A stretch of 55,583 nucleotides of DNA from Bacteroidales bacterium (GCA_022653735.1 JALCSU010000012.1:1-55583), one strand, 5' to 3'; numbered from the stretch's first letter, positions 8,467-17,604 are shown. Notes: a model not told the origin generated them from the letters alone. Made by a program: numbers and translations.

Positions 8467-8681
8467 GAAACGAAGAAGAATAGCCATTATGCGCATAACT
8501 TGCAATCAATGAAGCCATTATGGCAAAACATAAGACAACATTGATAAGATCTTTGAAATATTGAAAATAATGTCTACCTTCGCACCCACGAAAAATGACC
8601 CCAATTTTGGTCGATTTTCGCATAGGCGGTGCGAATTTCCGCACCTAACCAATTGAATATAAAGGTCTTTAAAAATTTGCT
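8467..8681 (+). promoter_or_regulatory. CRISPR leader
   Basis: This AT-rich stretch between cas2 and the first repeat has no gene. It contains the promoter at 8552-8582 and two inverted repeats. One is a palindrome at 8598-8613 centred on CCAATTTTGG. The other is a GGTGCG/CGCACC hairpin (8628-8633 with 8640-8645), 36 bases before repeat 1. The leader position agrees with the cas genes upstream and with repeats that end in ATTAAGAC, which would give the crRNA 5' handle in a plus-strand transcript. Confidence 0.75.
8552..8582 (+). promoter_or_regulatory. Probable promoter of the CRISPR array
   Basis: TTTG at 8552-8555 is followed after 19 bases by TACCTTCG at 8575-8582. This fits the Bacteroidota consensus (TTG/TTTG, 19-21 bases, TAnnTTTG) with one mismatch. 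Transcription would begin near 8589 and run into the array. Confidence 0.65.
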
Positions 8682-9687
8682 CTCACAGAGCCACTTCCAC
8701 TACAACAAGGATTAAGACACCGAATTCGCACTTGGCGCAAGTCCAGACTCCAAGGCTCACAGAGCCACTTCCACTACAACAAGGATTAAGACTTATTCTC
8801 AAGCTCTGGAGTGACTCCCCCGGCCTGCCTCACAGAGCCACTTCCACTACAACAAGGATTAAGACCCGATATAGTCTTTTCTCCATATTGTACTTCTAAC
8901 CTCACAGAGCCACTTCCACTACAACAAGGATTAAGACGCCGCCGGCTCCGAATCTCATTCGTCCATGGGCTAGTGCTCACAGAGCCACTTCCACTACAAC
9001 AAGGATTAAGACCTTTTCAGCCCTCGACATCACGGTAAAGTCAAGAATATGCTCACAGAGCCACTTCCACTACAACAAGGATTAAGACATGATGCATTTC
9101 GTGCCCTTGATGATTGGTTGTCTCATCTCACAGAGCCACTTCCACTACAACAAGGATTAAGACATCTCCTCGATGAGGTCGTAATAAGAGGCCCAAGCGC
9201 TCTCACAGAGCCACTTCCACTACAACAAGGATTAAGACATCCTTGAAGCAAGTCGTAAATGCTGAAGGTGTCTGCCTCACAGAGCCACTTCCACTACAAC
9301 AAGGATTAAGACTTCTTCTATCTTCTTCTGGAGGAAATTATCGATACGCTCTCACAGAGCCACTTCCACTACAACAAGGATTAAGACTCGATTGCTGTGC
9401 AGACGTAATGTACGTCGCGAAATCGCCTCACAGAGCCACTTCCACTACAACAAGGATTAAGACCCATAATGCATTAATTTTAAATGGTTAAACTTCGAAG
9501 GCCTCACAGAGCCACTTCCACTACAACAAGGATTAAGACTATCTCCTCCGAAGGCGCTACACATTTCCATGTAGTCTCACAGAGCCACTTCCACTACAAC
9601 AAGGATTAAGACTTGCCATAAGTTATGGTAAAGAATTCATACCCTTTCTCCTCACAGAGCCACTTCCACTACAACAAGGATTAAGAC
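8682..9687 (+). CRISPR. CRISPR array, 14 repeats and 13 spacers
   Basis: There are fourteen copies of a 37-base repeat that begins CTCACAGAGCCACTTCC and ends AACAAGGATTAAGAC. By eye all copies are identical. Repeat starts are 8682, 8756, 8829, 8901, 8976, 9052, 9127, 9202, 9276, 9351, 9427, 9503, 9576 and 9651. Spacers are 37, 36, 35, 38, 39, 38, 38, 37, 38, 39, 39, 36 and 38 bases, and no two look alike. The last repeat is followed by 21 unique bases and then the IS66-derived element, so a fourteenth spacer may have been cut off. The uniformity of the last repeats, where decay is usual, also suggests that the original end of the array is missing. Confidence 0.97.
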
Positions 9688-9708
9688 AGGGATCTCTGAT
9701 GTCGAAAC

Positions 9709-10399
9709 GTAAGCGTCTCCGGGATTACGCGTTGACACCTGCGAAATCTGCCGCTACCTTTGCGTTTTCAAAAGTAGGAAGTCAATGTAAACGCAAATGA
9801 ATGAGTTCACGGAGATGGCCAGCAAGCGTTATCAGTGCGCATGGCGCGGGTATGAAGCCACCATTCGCCGCGGTGGATCAGCCAAGTTATCCTCGTATTG
9901 CGATTCGGTTCACGTCAATTACAACGGCATGAAGCATTGGGTTGCTGCGCACGGACTGTCCGTTCGCCATTTGAGAAGGAGAAACAGCAGGCGCAAAATC
10001 CAAATCGAAGAAAACCCAGTTGGAGGGTTGCCGGATATGTTCGTGCGGTTCATGCCGCCGACTCCCATGCCACTGGCTACTATGAACTCTCGTGGGAGAC
10101 GTTCTCGTTCATCATGTCCGGGGTGAGTCTGGAGAGCGTGCGCTTCCGGAAGCGCTACAGCACCAGGTTCGCCGGAATCTGAACCTTTTTCGAAAGAGTT
10201 TGCGCCCGGCAAATAGCCATTTTTTAATCAATTGGTTATTGGCCACGGAAGGCTCATTGCGGGGCTTCTAGCGGCCTCAAAAACATTCCATCTCTCCTTC
10301 ACAAAGGGGACCAGCGTCTCTCCGGGGGCTCATAAATGGCCATTAATATGGCCCTGCTTTCTTTATGCCCCGGCTACACGGCATACCGGAGACGCTTAC
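9709..10399. mobile_element. IS66-family remnant with terminal inverted repeats
   Basis: GTAAGCGTCTCCGG at 9709-9722 is perfectly matched in reverse complement at 10386-10399. GTAA at the tip and an internal small ORF fit the IS66 family. Only a tnpA-like frame remains in 691 bases, while tnpB and tnpC of full elements are absent, so this is an internal-deletion derivative. The 8 bases on each side (GTCGAAAC and AACTTTAA) do not match, so no target duplication is seen. TACCTTTG at about 9755-9762 resembles the element's own promoter. From 10183 to the right end I see no gene. Confidence 0.65.
9797..10182 (+). pseudogene. IS66 tnpA-like fragment, frameshifted
   Basis: The first frame reads through a basic segment ending KHWVAAHGLSVRHLRRR, like the HTH part of IS66 accessory protein TnpA. 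It loses sense after about 10060. The +1-shifted frame then gives HATGYYELSWETF and SGVSLESVRFRKR, resembling the usual beta-rich end. A frameshift around 10030-10080 is the simplest reading. The family assignment leans mainly on the inverted repeats around it. Confidence 0.45.
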
Positions 10400-10402
10400 A
10401 AC

Positions 10403-10527
10403 TTTAACACTTTTTTCGGCTTTTTTCTGTGCCGCCCGCGAGGTGCTGTTAAGCTACTCGGAAACGGGCTATTATATATGTAAGTAATTGAATATTATAT
10501 AATTATTAAGTTTTTAACGAATCATTG
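10403..10527. repeat. Direct repeat copy B, beyond the CRISPR array
   Basis: Same length as copy A at 1-125, with 8 substitutions and no gaps. It starts three bases after the right end of the IS66 remnant and ends 20 bases before the stop of the minus-strand gene at 10547. The CRISPR-Cas locus therefore lies between two direct copies about 10.4 kb apart. Confidence 0.9.
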
Positions 10528-10546
10528 TTACAGCATAATCGAAAAA

Positions 10547-11182
10547 TTATTTCTCCAATGCTGATTTGATATCGTCAAGCAAGGTGCGATATGCAGAGAC
10601 TTCGCTTTTAAGATACAACTCGTTCGCTGTAGCTGTCTTAAGTTTATCTTCAAGAGATGTAATACTCCGCTCCTTCTGAGCAAGTTTACAGAGGAGTTTA
10701 CTCTCGAACATAGAGTGGCACTCGCTTTTACATTTTTTGTACAAGGACCATATATAGTTCAACTCCCTGGTTAGAACTGCATCTGAAGAAATCCCAGATT
10801 CCCACAGTTCGGCAGAATAGAGAGATTCCCCATTTCTTCTGAGATAGACCCGAGGAGAGACATTGAATGAGGCCGGTGAGATGCTAAAAGAATACTCATC
10901 ATCAAATACTCCTTCGCCTACTGCACCGTACTCGTTTATACTCTGGATGTTATACGTAGAATACCAGCAACTCACTGCCAACTGGCTCCAGTTGTGAATC
11001 AAGTAACACTTGGCTGCGCCGGATAGAATATGAGGCGTTTTAGATATCCTCATCTGCCCATCTTCAAATACTGCTACATAGAGTAGTGAATATCCACTCA
11101 TGTAACTGGCTTTTGAGCACTTTTGTTCGAATTCGTCCTTGCAGAACTTTGCAATCTCAAGGAAGTTGATTGAATCATCCAT
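10547..11182 (-). CDS. Unknown protein with C-terminal coiled coil
   Basis: This 211-residue protein has no family I recognise. It has no signal peptide or membrane segment. The first 130 residues look mixed alpha/beta, with aromatic stretches such as CYLIHNWSQLAVSCWYSTY. The last 50 residues (from LAQKERSITSLEDKL to the end) have heptad-like spacing typical of a coiled coil. It is the third gene of a minus-strand group after the AlbA_2-WYL and phosphoribosyltransferase-like genes, 38 bases from the latter, so it is probably co-transcribed and part of the same system. Confidence 0.7.
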   Translation of the reverse strand: MDDSINFLEIAKFCKDEFEQKCSKASYMSGYSLLYVAVFEDGQMRISKTPHILSGAAKCYLIHNWSQLAVSCWYSTYNIQSINEYGAVGEGVFDDEYSFSISPASFNVSPRVYLRRNGESLYSAELWESGISSDAVLTRELNYIWSLYKKCKSECHSMFESKLLCKLAQKERSITSLEDKLKTATANELYLKSEVSAYRTLLDDIKSALEK

Positions 11183-11220
11183 TTATATAACTGCTTTTAT
11201 TGATAAATAAAAAAAGAGCC

Positions 11221-11706
11221 TTACAAAATAGTCTTGGCGGCAAAAAGGCCATATACGCTCTTGGCTCCATTCTTCACGAGCAAGTCTCCGACTTCCGTTA
11301 ATGCCTCGCCGGTGGAATATACGCTGCCGACCAACAAAACTCTCTTCCCCTTAACTTTTCCTTTTGCGCATTTATAATATCTGACGTGCGTTATCGGGTC
11401 AGAGTCAAACTGAAGAGAGACCGCATCTATGTAAACATCGCAGTCAAGTTCTTCACGTAGTACTTCAGATATCTTATCGAAGCGGAGGACGGTCTTTGCG
11501 CCTGTCGTTTCAGGAATAAAGCATACCAAATCGATAGTTTCCTTGCTAACCATGGTGTTGGCTTTCACGACAAGTTGCCTGATCAGATCTTCTGATGGGT
11601 CCCCGAATATGAAATCCAGAATCATCTGGCGGTCTTTCCTTTGACTTTCCGTAACGTCAAGCTTTGACTCGGGATAATAATCAACAATATAATCAAAACT
11701 GTACAT
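11221..11706 (-). CDS. Phosphoribosyltransferase-like protein
   Basis: The 161-residue protein looks like a type I phosphoribosyltransferase. VCFIPETTGAKTVLRFDKIS resembles the segment before the catalytic loop of ComF-like enzymes. GKRVLLVGSVYSTGEALTEV (about 131-150) resembles the PRPP-binding motif VLLVDDVxTTG. The two acidic residues of that motif are replaced by Gly-Ser, so catalysis or PRPP binding may be altered. ATG at 11706 lies two bases after the stop of the AlbA_2-WYL gene, so the two are tightly coupled. Phosphoribosyltransferases are known partners of Ter-type stress systems, which fits the TerB-like gene nearby. Confidence 0.7.
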   Translation of the reverse strand: MYSFDYIVDYYPESKLDVTESQRKDRQMILDFIFGDPSEDLIRQLVVKANTMVSKETIDLVCFIPETTGAKTVLRFDKISEVLREELDCDVYIDAVSLQFDSDPITHVRYYKCAKGKVKGKRVLLVGSVYSTGEALTEVGDLLVKNGAKSVYGLFAAKTIL

Positions 11707-11708
11707 TA

Positions 11709-13409
11709 TCAACTACATAGCTTGTTCCAAACGTGTTCCAAAACAAAATCGCGGATTATCTTTCGGAGAGCTTCCGAATCTTCCGTGTCTTGAATCTCGA
11801 TTTCATCTGCCATGCTCAAGTAAAAAGATCTGGCGGGGTCCAATGCGTAGATAATAGTGTCGAGCCGCCAGATCCCGTTGGAAACAAGCTCGAACATATT
11901 CCTAGATGCGTTAGTATACGTGTCGCATAAATAAGTCATGGCTCTCAGCCCCATATCGAGGCATATGTGATAGTGACTTCCCATATCTGTCCAACCGAAC
12001 ACATCAGTCTTAGCTGCTACATGTTCTGCCGCATACTTCCAGTCTTCCTTAAGTACTCTCACATCAGAAATCCTGGAAAGTTTGAACTGCCGTATTGCCT
12101 TCTTATCCATGTCATAACACAATACCGATTCTCCGTTGCAAACGAACTCATAAGGCTCAATGCGCCTATCGCTAATAGTTCCGCTATTAGCAGAAGAATA
12201 GGCATAGAGAATAGCTTGCTTGTGCAGCCTCTTTGCCTCCATTAGCTTGTCATAGAACTTCACCTCGTTGGTGATTCTCTTTAGATTCTGCCTTCTGACA
12301 AGAATCATATCAGAGTCCATCTCAACGCATTCTTCACCGCATCGTTGATAGGCAATGCTATTCAGATAGACGAGGCAGTAGAGAGACGGCTTCACACTAA
12401 TCTCAATGACGTTTTCGTGTCTTTTTGATTGCTCCACGCGGATGCATTCATTGATGAAGAGTGAAATCGTATCTGGATTGCTGGACTGAAAAATGTTATG
12501 AATCTCTCTTTTAATCCACCGTGCATATATTTCGGGATTGTTAAGTGGGGCATGGCAATATGTATAGGACCTCAGGTGCACAAACATGTCTCGTGCAATA
12601 CCATAATGGTATCTACCTTCCCGGACAGGGAATGCGTGTCCGGATTCAGGGTCAACTCCGATGTAAACTACGCCACCATCAGCATTAAGGAAACCACAGA
12701 TTTTACGGCAAACCTCAATCTTCTGGTTATCGTATCTGGCAGATTCAGGTTTCTCTATAAAAGAAGATTTGAACTCTGTATATTGATCCTCTTTTCCGAA
12801 AAAACTAGGATCCTCTTTAGGCTTAACATCTTCCTTGACCTGGACATATTCCTTGACAACTTTTTCCTTTTCTACGACTTTCACAACTTCCTTGATAATT
12901 TCCCTATCGACATAAACAATCTGGGGGGTAGCCTTAGGGAAAACTGAAGTATTGCAGAATAACGATGAAAATTTGTCTGCAAAGAAGGGAAGTTTTAAAG
13001 CTTGCCAATCGAAACCAAGTTGTTTGACTTCACCGTTGTCTATGATTTTCTTCTTGAGTGCGCGTAACTCCGTCTTATATGTAGGGGCCATGTTTTCTAG
13101 CAACATCTCGAGTGCGATCATGATACGGTTCTTCTTATCCCCTCCCCGAAAAGCAAGAATGTGGGCAGCAAGATTTCGGCAATAATCATTATAGTCACTC
13201 TTGCTCTCATTGACACCGAAAAGAAAATCTTGTGATTCTACTCTCATAAGGATGTTGTCCACCTTGGCATCAAGATCCTCGGCCGCCTTCCTCTTGGCAA
13301 CGTACGATGCTTTATTGTCCGAGAGGACTTCAAACAAAGAAGTCTCTACCTTCGGCATATCCCGGAGGAAATTGCCCAGCTGCTCAAATGATGATAATTT
13401 CTTGCACAT
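11709..13409 (-). CDS. AlbA_2 (Schlafen-type) and WYL domain fusion protein
   Basis: Residues about 195-385 match the AlbA_2 domain: EDQYTEFKSSF, then CRKICGFLNADGGVVYIGVD, the glycine-rich core of this putative nucleic-acid-binding fold. Residues about 410-540 look like a WYL ligand-sensing domain (YEFVCNGESVLCYDMD then FKLSRISDVRVL). A Val/Lys/Glu-rich stretch near 165-190 probably forms a coiled-coil linker. ATG at 13409 is preferred to a TTG at 13445 because a promoter-like element, CACCTTTG, lies between them on this strand. WYL proteins commonly regulate CRISPR and antiphage operons. The fusion with AlbA_2 suggests a ligand-controlled RNA- or DNA-binding regulator or effector. Confidence 0.82.
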   Translation of the reverse strand: MCKKLSSFEQLGNFLRDMPKVETSLFEVLSDNKASYVAKRKAAEDLDAKVDNILMRVESQDFLFGVNESKSDYNDYCRNLAAHILAFRGGDKKNRIMIALEMLLENMAPTYKTELRALKKKIIDNGEVKQLGFDWQALKLPFFADKFSSLFCNTSVFPKATPQIVYVDREIIKEVVKVVEKEKVVKEYVQVKEDVKPKEDPSFFGKEDQYTEFKSSFIEKPESARYDNQKIEVCRKICGFLNADGGVVYIGVDPESGHAFPVREGRYHYGIARDMFVHLRSYTYCHAPLNNPEIYARWIKREIHNIFQSSNPDTISLFINECIRVEQSKRHENVIEISVKPSLYCLVYLNSIAYQRCGEECVEMDSDMILVRRQNLKRITNEVKFYDKLMEAKRLHKQAILYAYSSANSGTISDRRIEPYEFVCNGESVLCYDMDKKAIRQFKLSRISDVRVLKEDWKYAAEHVAAKTDVFGWTDMGSHYHICLDMGLRAMTYLCDTYTNASRNMFELVSNGIWRLDTIIYALDPARSFYLSMADEIEIQDTEDSEALRKIIRDFVLEHVWNKLCS

Positions 13410-13614
13410 ATCGGTTGTCGTTTGTTTCTGTTGCAAAGGTGACAAGTATTCCTTTGAACGGAAAACAATCAGAACACATTAATATTTATTGCGATTTTAT
13501 CTATTGACATTTATGTGTTGATAAATCATTGTTAAATAGCATATTATAGATTAGTTTGATTAGACTGTATTTTAATTATTCAAATAAAATAATTAATTGT
13601 ATCCTTAAATTGAC

Positions 13615-13622
13615 TATATTTG
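13615..13622 (+). promoter_or_regulatory. Probable -7 element for the TerB-like gene
   Basis: TATATTTG fits TAnnTTTG exactly and lies 20 bases before the ATG at 13643. A TTG at 13597-13599 is only 15 bases upstream, closer than usual, so the -33 element is uncertain. Confidence 0.5.
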
Positions 13623-13642
13623 TTGCGATTAATCACTCTATC

Positions 13643-15064
13643 ATGGCAACCAGTGAACTAAAAAGATGTGTGTATAGGATCCTCGGTGATCTTATAAAGT
13701 CTGACTATGTCATCTCTGTTGATGAGATGGACACTTTAGACCATATCTGTGAAACCATGAAAATTGACTCCATTCACAAGAATGAGAGTTATTCCCTTAC
13801 ATTTGCAGATGCTGTCAGCTATGTGGCAAGGCAGGATAGTACTGTTGGGTCCAAGGTTGTTAAGTTCATGGAGGAATGCGCGTTAAAAGATGGGGAATGT
13901 TGCCGCGCAGAGGCTCTTCTAATCAGTTCCGTCGAGATTGTCAACGCTTCAAAAGGACAAATTCTTTCTATACCTTTCAACAACAGGCCAATCCTATCAA
14001 CACAGATTGTATTTGTGGACAACTCCCCTACTCCCAGAAGGAATGAACTAGATAAGTACTATGAAGAACTCTGTAGGATTGCCGAGATGGCGGGGTTCGA
14101 ACTCATTTATATCCCACATGTCGCAAAGGAATTCAAAGAATTCAAAAGAAAGAAAGATCTAGAAAGACTCTTATCAATTGTCAATCCTACTCTGACTGAA
14201 AGTGCTATAGCAAATAAGGTGATGTCGCTTCAGGAAATGGATAACCGATACTTTTATCTTAGGGTATTGAACGAAAGGCTTCAAATGGGCCTATCGTTGT
14301 CTTGCCCGGTTTGGCTTATCCGTCTTCCAAACAGCGTTGTCAACGGAACTGGATATGCCAATTTCCTGTTATATAACGTTGAAATGGATGACATCAAGAA
14401 ACAGATTATTGAGTGGGTAGAGGGATTAAACAATCGCCAGAATCCGTATTCAATAGTTGTCAATCGCCATTACGATAGATCAAAAGATTTCCTATATGGC
14501 GGATTTCATAAAGCATTATTAGATGTCATGGCAGCAGACAGGATTGAAAACTGGGAAATCAAAGTATACATTCGTGCTGGTTCATCACCTGTTATTGACA
14601 AGTCTGATCAAGGGGGAAAGTACTCTATCGCTATCTCTAAAGGGGAAAAGAAATACCCTGTTCTCATCAATGGTAGAGAAGCTGCATTTTATATTCTACT
14701 ACTCTGCGGTTCCGCCGGGGCAGACAGAGGTGTAAACTTTGAATATGATAGAAGAAAATCAGCCTTGATTCAAAAGGTGTACATTGAAGCATATCATATG
14801 GTAAGCAACAGAGAGAGCCACTTTCCTGACATTACACTATCTTCGACTTTCCGACCGATAAAAACCAAGGTCATGAAAGCACTTGAAGCATGCGGGGTCA
14901 AAGAAGAGATACATCTATTTCGGCCCACTAAAAGAGGGGAAGCCACATACTATATTCCTTTAGCAGCAGACAATATCAAGGTCGTTGGCGTTGAAGGTGA
15001 GATCCCCTTGCTGAACTCAACAATCTTTTCAAGATATAAACAGTTAATGCGGGAGAGTTCTTGA
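13643..15064 (+). CDS. TerB-like protein with large unknown C-terminal region
   Basis: The protein starts MATSELKRCVYRILGDLI. Residues 1-110 form a helical bundle with an acidic SVDEMDTLDHICETM helix, resembling TerB-family domains of tellurite and stress systems. From about 110 to 473 I recognise no domain. The region has alternating strands and helices, and a middle segment with VVNRHYDRSKDFLYGG. The listed start at 13556 (TTG) would add 29 residues upstream of the promoter and is rejected. The gene is divergent from the AlbA_2-WYL group across about 230 bases, so the two sides probably share a control region. TerB-like domains elsewhere mark membrane-stress and phage-defence systems. Confidence 0.65.
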   Translation: MATSELKRCVYRILGDLIKSDYVISVDEMDTLDHICETMKIDSIHKNESYSLTFADAVSYVARQDSTVGSKVVKFMEECALKDGECCRAEALLISSVEIVNASKGQILSIPFNNRPILSTQIVFVDNSPTPRRNELDKYYEELCRIAEMAGFELIYIPHVAKEFKEFKRKKDLERLLSIVNPTLTESAIANKVMSLQEMDNRYFYLRVLNERLQMGLSLSCPVWLIRLPNSVVNGTGYANFLLYNVEMDDIKKQIIEWVEGLNNRQNPYSIVVNRHYDRSKDFLYGGFHKALLDVMAADRIENWEIKVYIRAGSSPVIDKSDQGGKYSIAISKGEKKYPVLINGREAAFYILLLCGSAGADRGVNFEYDRRKSALIQKVYIEAYHMVSNRESHFPDITLSSTFRPIKTKVMKALEACGVKEEIHLFRPTKRGEATYYIPLAADNIKVVGVEGEIPLLNSTIFSRYKQLMRESS

Positions 15065-15095
15065 TTTGCACGTTTTTTGACATTGCTGCGGGTAT

Positions 15096-15440
15096 GTGTA
15101 CAATAATGAGCACAATCTTTTGGTTAGCACACATCTCTGTATCTGCTTCATAGCCTACAAGGTATACAAGGAACTAGAACGGATGATCAGGGCGCTTGAA
15201 ATGATAATGAGCGCTGATAAGGTACTTGCCATCGCCAAGACCATAACGACTCTCCGTATACGGCTCCCAAATGAATCCATCTATACAGAGACGCTCTACA
15301 CTACGCCTCAACAAGAGGCAATCAAACCAATACTGGATGCTCTTGAACTTGCACTCCTTATGCTTTCTGCCCAGCGAACCTGCTTCTCTGATGCAATTAA
15401 ACCTCTACTGGATGCTCATGAACTTGCACCGCACGAGTAG
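15096..15440 (+). pseudogene. Transposase C-terminal fragment, copy 1 (IS1634-like)
   Basis: The frame reads HLCICFIAYKVYKELERMI then SADKVLAIAKTITTLRIRLP, the pattern of the C-terminal end of IS4/IS1634-type DDE transposases (recalled, not searched). The N-terminal three quarters with the catalytic residues are missing. From about 15175 to 15350 it is nearly identical to 34009-34180. After that the two copies diverge. Confidence 0.55.
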
Positions 15441-16394
15441 GGTGACGCATTGTCAAAGTCAGGACTTTAAAACTACAATAAATCCTAGAGTAATCTAAAA
15501 ATAGAGATATATTACTCCTTCTACGGCTCAGTTTTGAAGAACTTCATGGCATGATTCTTTGTTTTCTCGGCTATCTCGATATTGAGTTTCATGGCCTGGT
15601 AGTCCCCGATTTCGTTCATCATTGCTGCACCGCCCCACCAGATCATCGGCAATGGAGTCGAAGTCTGCCCTGTTGCAAAGCCTCCATGCAAATCACTCGG
15701 GAGGCGAAGTGCCCCTGGGTCGTCTAGATTGGAATTGCACTGACTTTTGGCTGGCAGCTGAGACTGGCAAAAATCGGTCATCCAACACTACATCGCCATG
15801 CACGCTATATCCACTCCCGAGTGAGTTGCAAGGGGACAAGGTGGGGAAAGATTATCTTCTACAGAATCTTCATCGCTATATACGCACAGGCCTCAGTACC
15901 GACCAGCCCAACAGCACGCAGGAGAAGGCGCACTTCCTTGCGGAGAAGATACATCAAATCGACTACGTAAATTCCTACGACAACAATGGCAAATCAATCT
16001 TTTTCCATACGAAAAAAGAACTCGAATTAATCGAGCTCCTCAATATCATCTCAACAAACTGATGGAATGGGTTTCCCATTGCGGAAAACAGGAAATATCT
16101 CTCGGAGCCTCACAGAGCCACTTCCACTACATACTGATAATATCCCTTATTGCGGTTCTATCTCTGTGCCCTCTGACATCATCTGGAGGATTTTCCCTTT
16201 TCTTTCAAGCTTTCCGACTACAAGGCCATGAAGCCCTATACCGCCATCGTGGATTCCATCTAGGTGAGTTCGATGACGAAGTTTGAAGGGTTAATCTGAA
16301 TAATTTATAATGAACGAATATCAAAAATATTTTACTTTGTTCAATATAATCAACAAAATTATCGTACCTTATGTGACCATAAAGCATAGAAGCT
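15441..16394. other. Degraded intergenic region
   Basis: No intact gene is evident here. A minus-strand frame ends near 15521 with WWGGAAMMNEIGDYQAMKL, possibly a broken protein's tail. A plus-strand frame from about 15800 to 16060 (SELQGDKVGKDYLLQNLHRY onward) may be another C-terminal fragment. Neither can be named. A partial CRISPR repeat lies at 16109-16131. Confidence 0.5.
16109..16131 (+). repeat. Isolated 5' part of the CRISPR repeat
   Basis: The first 23 bases of the 37-base CRISPR repeat (beginning CTCACAGAGCC, ending CCACTACA) occur exactly here, more than 6 kb from the array. The remaining 14 bases are absent, replaced by unrelated sequence. Confidence 0.85.
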
Positions 16395-17604
16395 ATGGAT
16401 TTAATTTATAGGCCCAACTACTCCTCCAAGTTGGATAATCTGCTTGGGAAAGGCGTTATGATTGTACTCACCGGTCAACGCCGCGTGGGCAAAAGCTACG
16501 TGATGAAGGAATTGGTCGCTCGCAAGGGGAACGAGCCGGGTAACAATGTCATCTACATCGACAAGGGAAAACGGCTTTCGACTTTATTGTCACCTATAAG
16601 GATCTGGTCACCTATGTTGACGAGAAGATAGATGCCACTAAGCGTAATTACATTCTGATTGATGAAGTACAAGAAATCAAGGAGTTTGAAAGGGGGCTTC
16701 GGAATTACTACAACGAGTCCCACATTGATATAGTTGTCACCGGCAGCAACTCCGATATACGATCCGGTCAGTTGGGCACTATGCTTTCCGGCCGGTATAT
16801 TGAAGTCTTCATCCAGGACTGAGTTATACGGAGTTCCTTGAATTCCACAATCTGCAGGATAATGAGACGGCTGTCACAAAGTACATGAACTATGGTGGTT
16901 TGCCTGGTCTTCGGCCTTTCGGTTTGGATAATCTCGAAACGGTCAACGATTATCTGCAAGGGGTGTACAACACCATTCTGGTCAAGGATATCATCCGACG
17001 GAAGAAGATTCGCAACGTGCCTTTTCTGGAGAATCTCATCCATTACATGGCAGACAATACAGGTAAGCAGATGTCGGCAACCAGCATCCAGAATCACATG
17101 ACTTCCAATGAGAACGAGGTCTCGAAAAACCTTGTCCTCAAATATATGAAAGCTGTTACGGAGGCGTTTTTGGCGACATCTGTTTCCCGCTACATTATTC
17201 ATGGAAAGAAACTCCTGGAAACTAATGACAAGTTTTATTTCGGGGATATTGGCATCCGCAACTACATTACCGGCGGTCGCAGAGCTGATGACATCGAGAA
17301 GATTGTGGAGAACCTGGTATACCAGCACATGGTGCGGCTGCGTTATGATGTTAAGATCGGCCAATTATATAGCACGGAAATAGATTTCGTCGGGACTAAA
17401 GGGACCGACGTGGTGTATGTCCAGGCGGCTTATCTCATTACGGAAGAGAAAACCTTCAATCGTGAATTCGGAAATCTGATGCCGATCAAGGACAACTATC
17501 CGAAATACGTGATTTCCATGACACCTTATATGGATTTTTCCAAGTGGGAGGGTGTCATCCACATCCCTTTTGTGGATTTTTTGAAGAACGACTTCGGACG
17601 ATAG
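16395..17604 (+). pseudogene. AAA ATPase/DUF4143 gene with two frameshifts
   Basis: The start encodes MDLIYRPNYSSKLDNLL and Walker A TGQRRVGKSYV. Near 16567 the reading frame must shift, after which YILIDEVQEI (Walker B) and IDIVVTGSNSDI are read. At about 16818 a second shift is needed to continue through SYTEFLEFHNLQ and MNYGGLPGL to the DUF4143 nuclease-like end at 17604. In intact relatives these segments are contiguous. The product would have been about 400 residues. It is probably inactive unless the shifts are sequencing errors. Confidence 0.8.

Noticed and set aside
8786..9491. Several open frames over the CRISPR array, repeating LTEPLPLQQGLR on the plus strand and a matching frame on the minus strand
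   Set aside because: They are translations of the 37-base repeat. The peptide recurs only because the repeat does, and spacers interrupt it with changing frames.
8811..9687. Possible second, reverse-oriented array or self-targeting spacers
   Set aside because: All repeats share one orientation. I compared spacers with the window only by eye and saw no match, which is not a proper search.
9701..10407. Target-site duplication around the IS66 remnant
   Set aside because: The 8 bases on the two sides, GTCGAAAC and AACTTTAA, do not match.
12498..12947. Plus-strand frame of 149 codons opposite the AlbA_2-WYL gene
   Set aside because: The minus strand encodes recognisable domains throughout. The plus frame is a shadow rich in Phe and Leu from the Lys/Glu codons.
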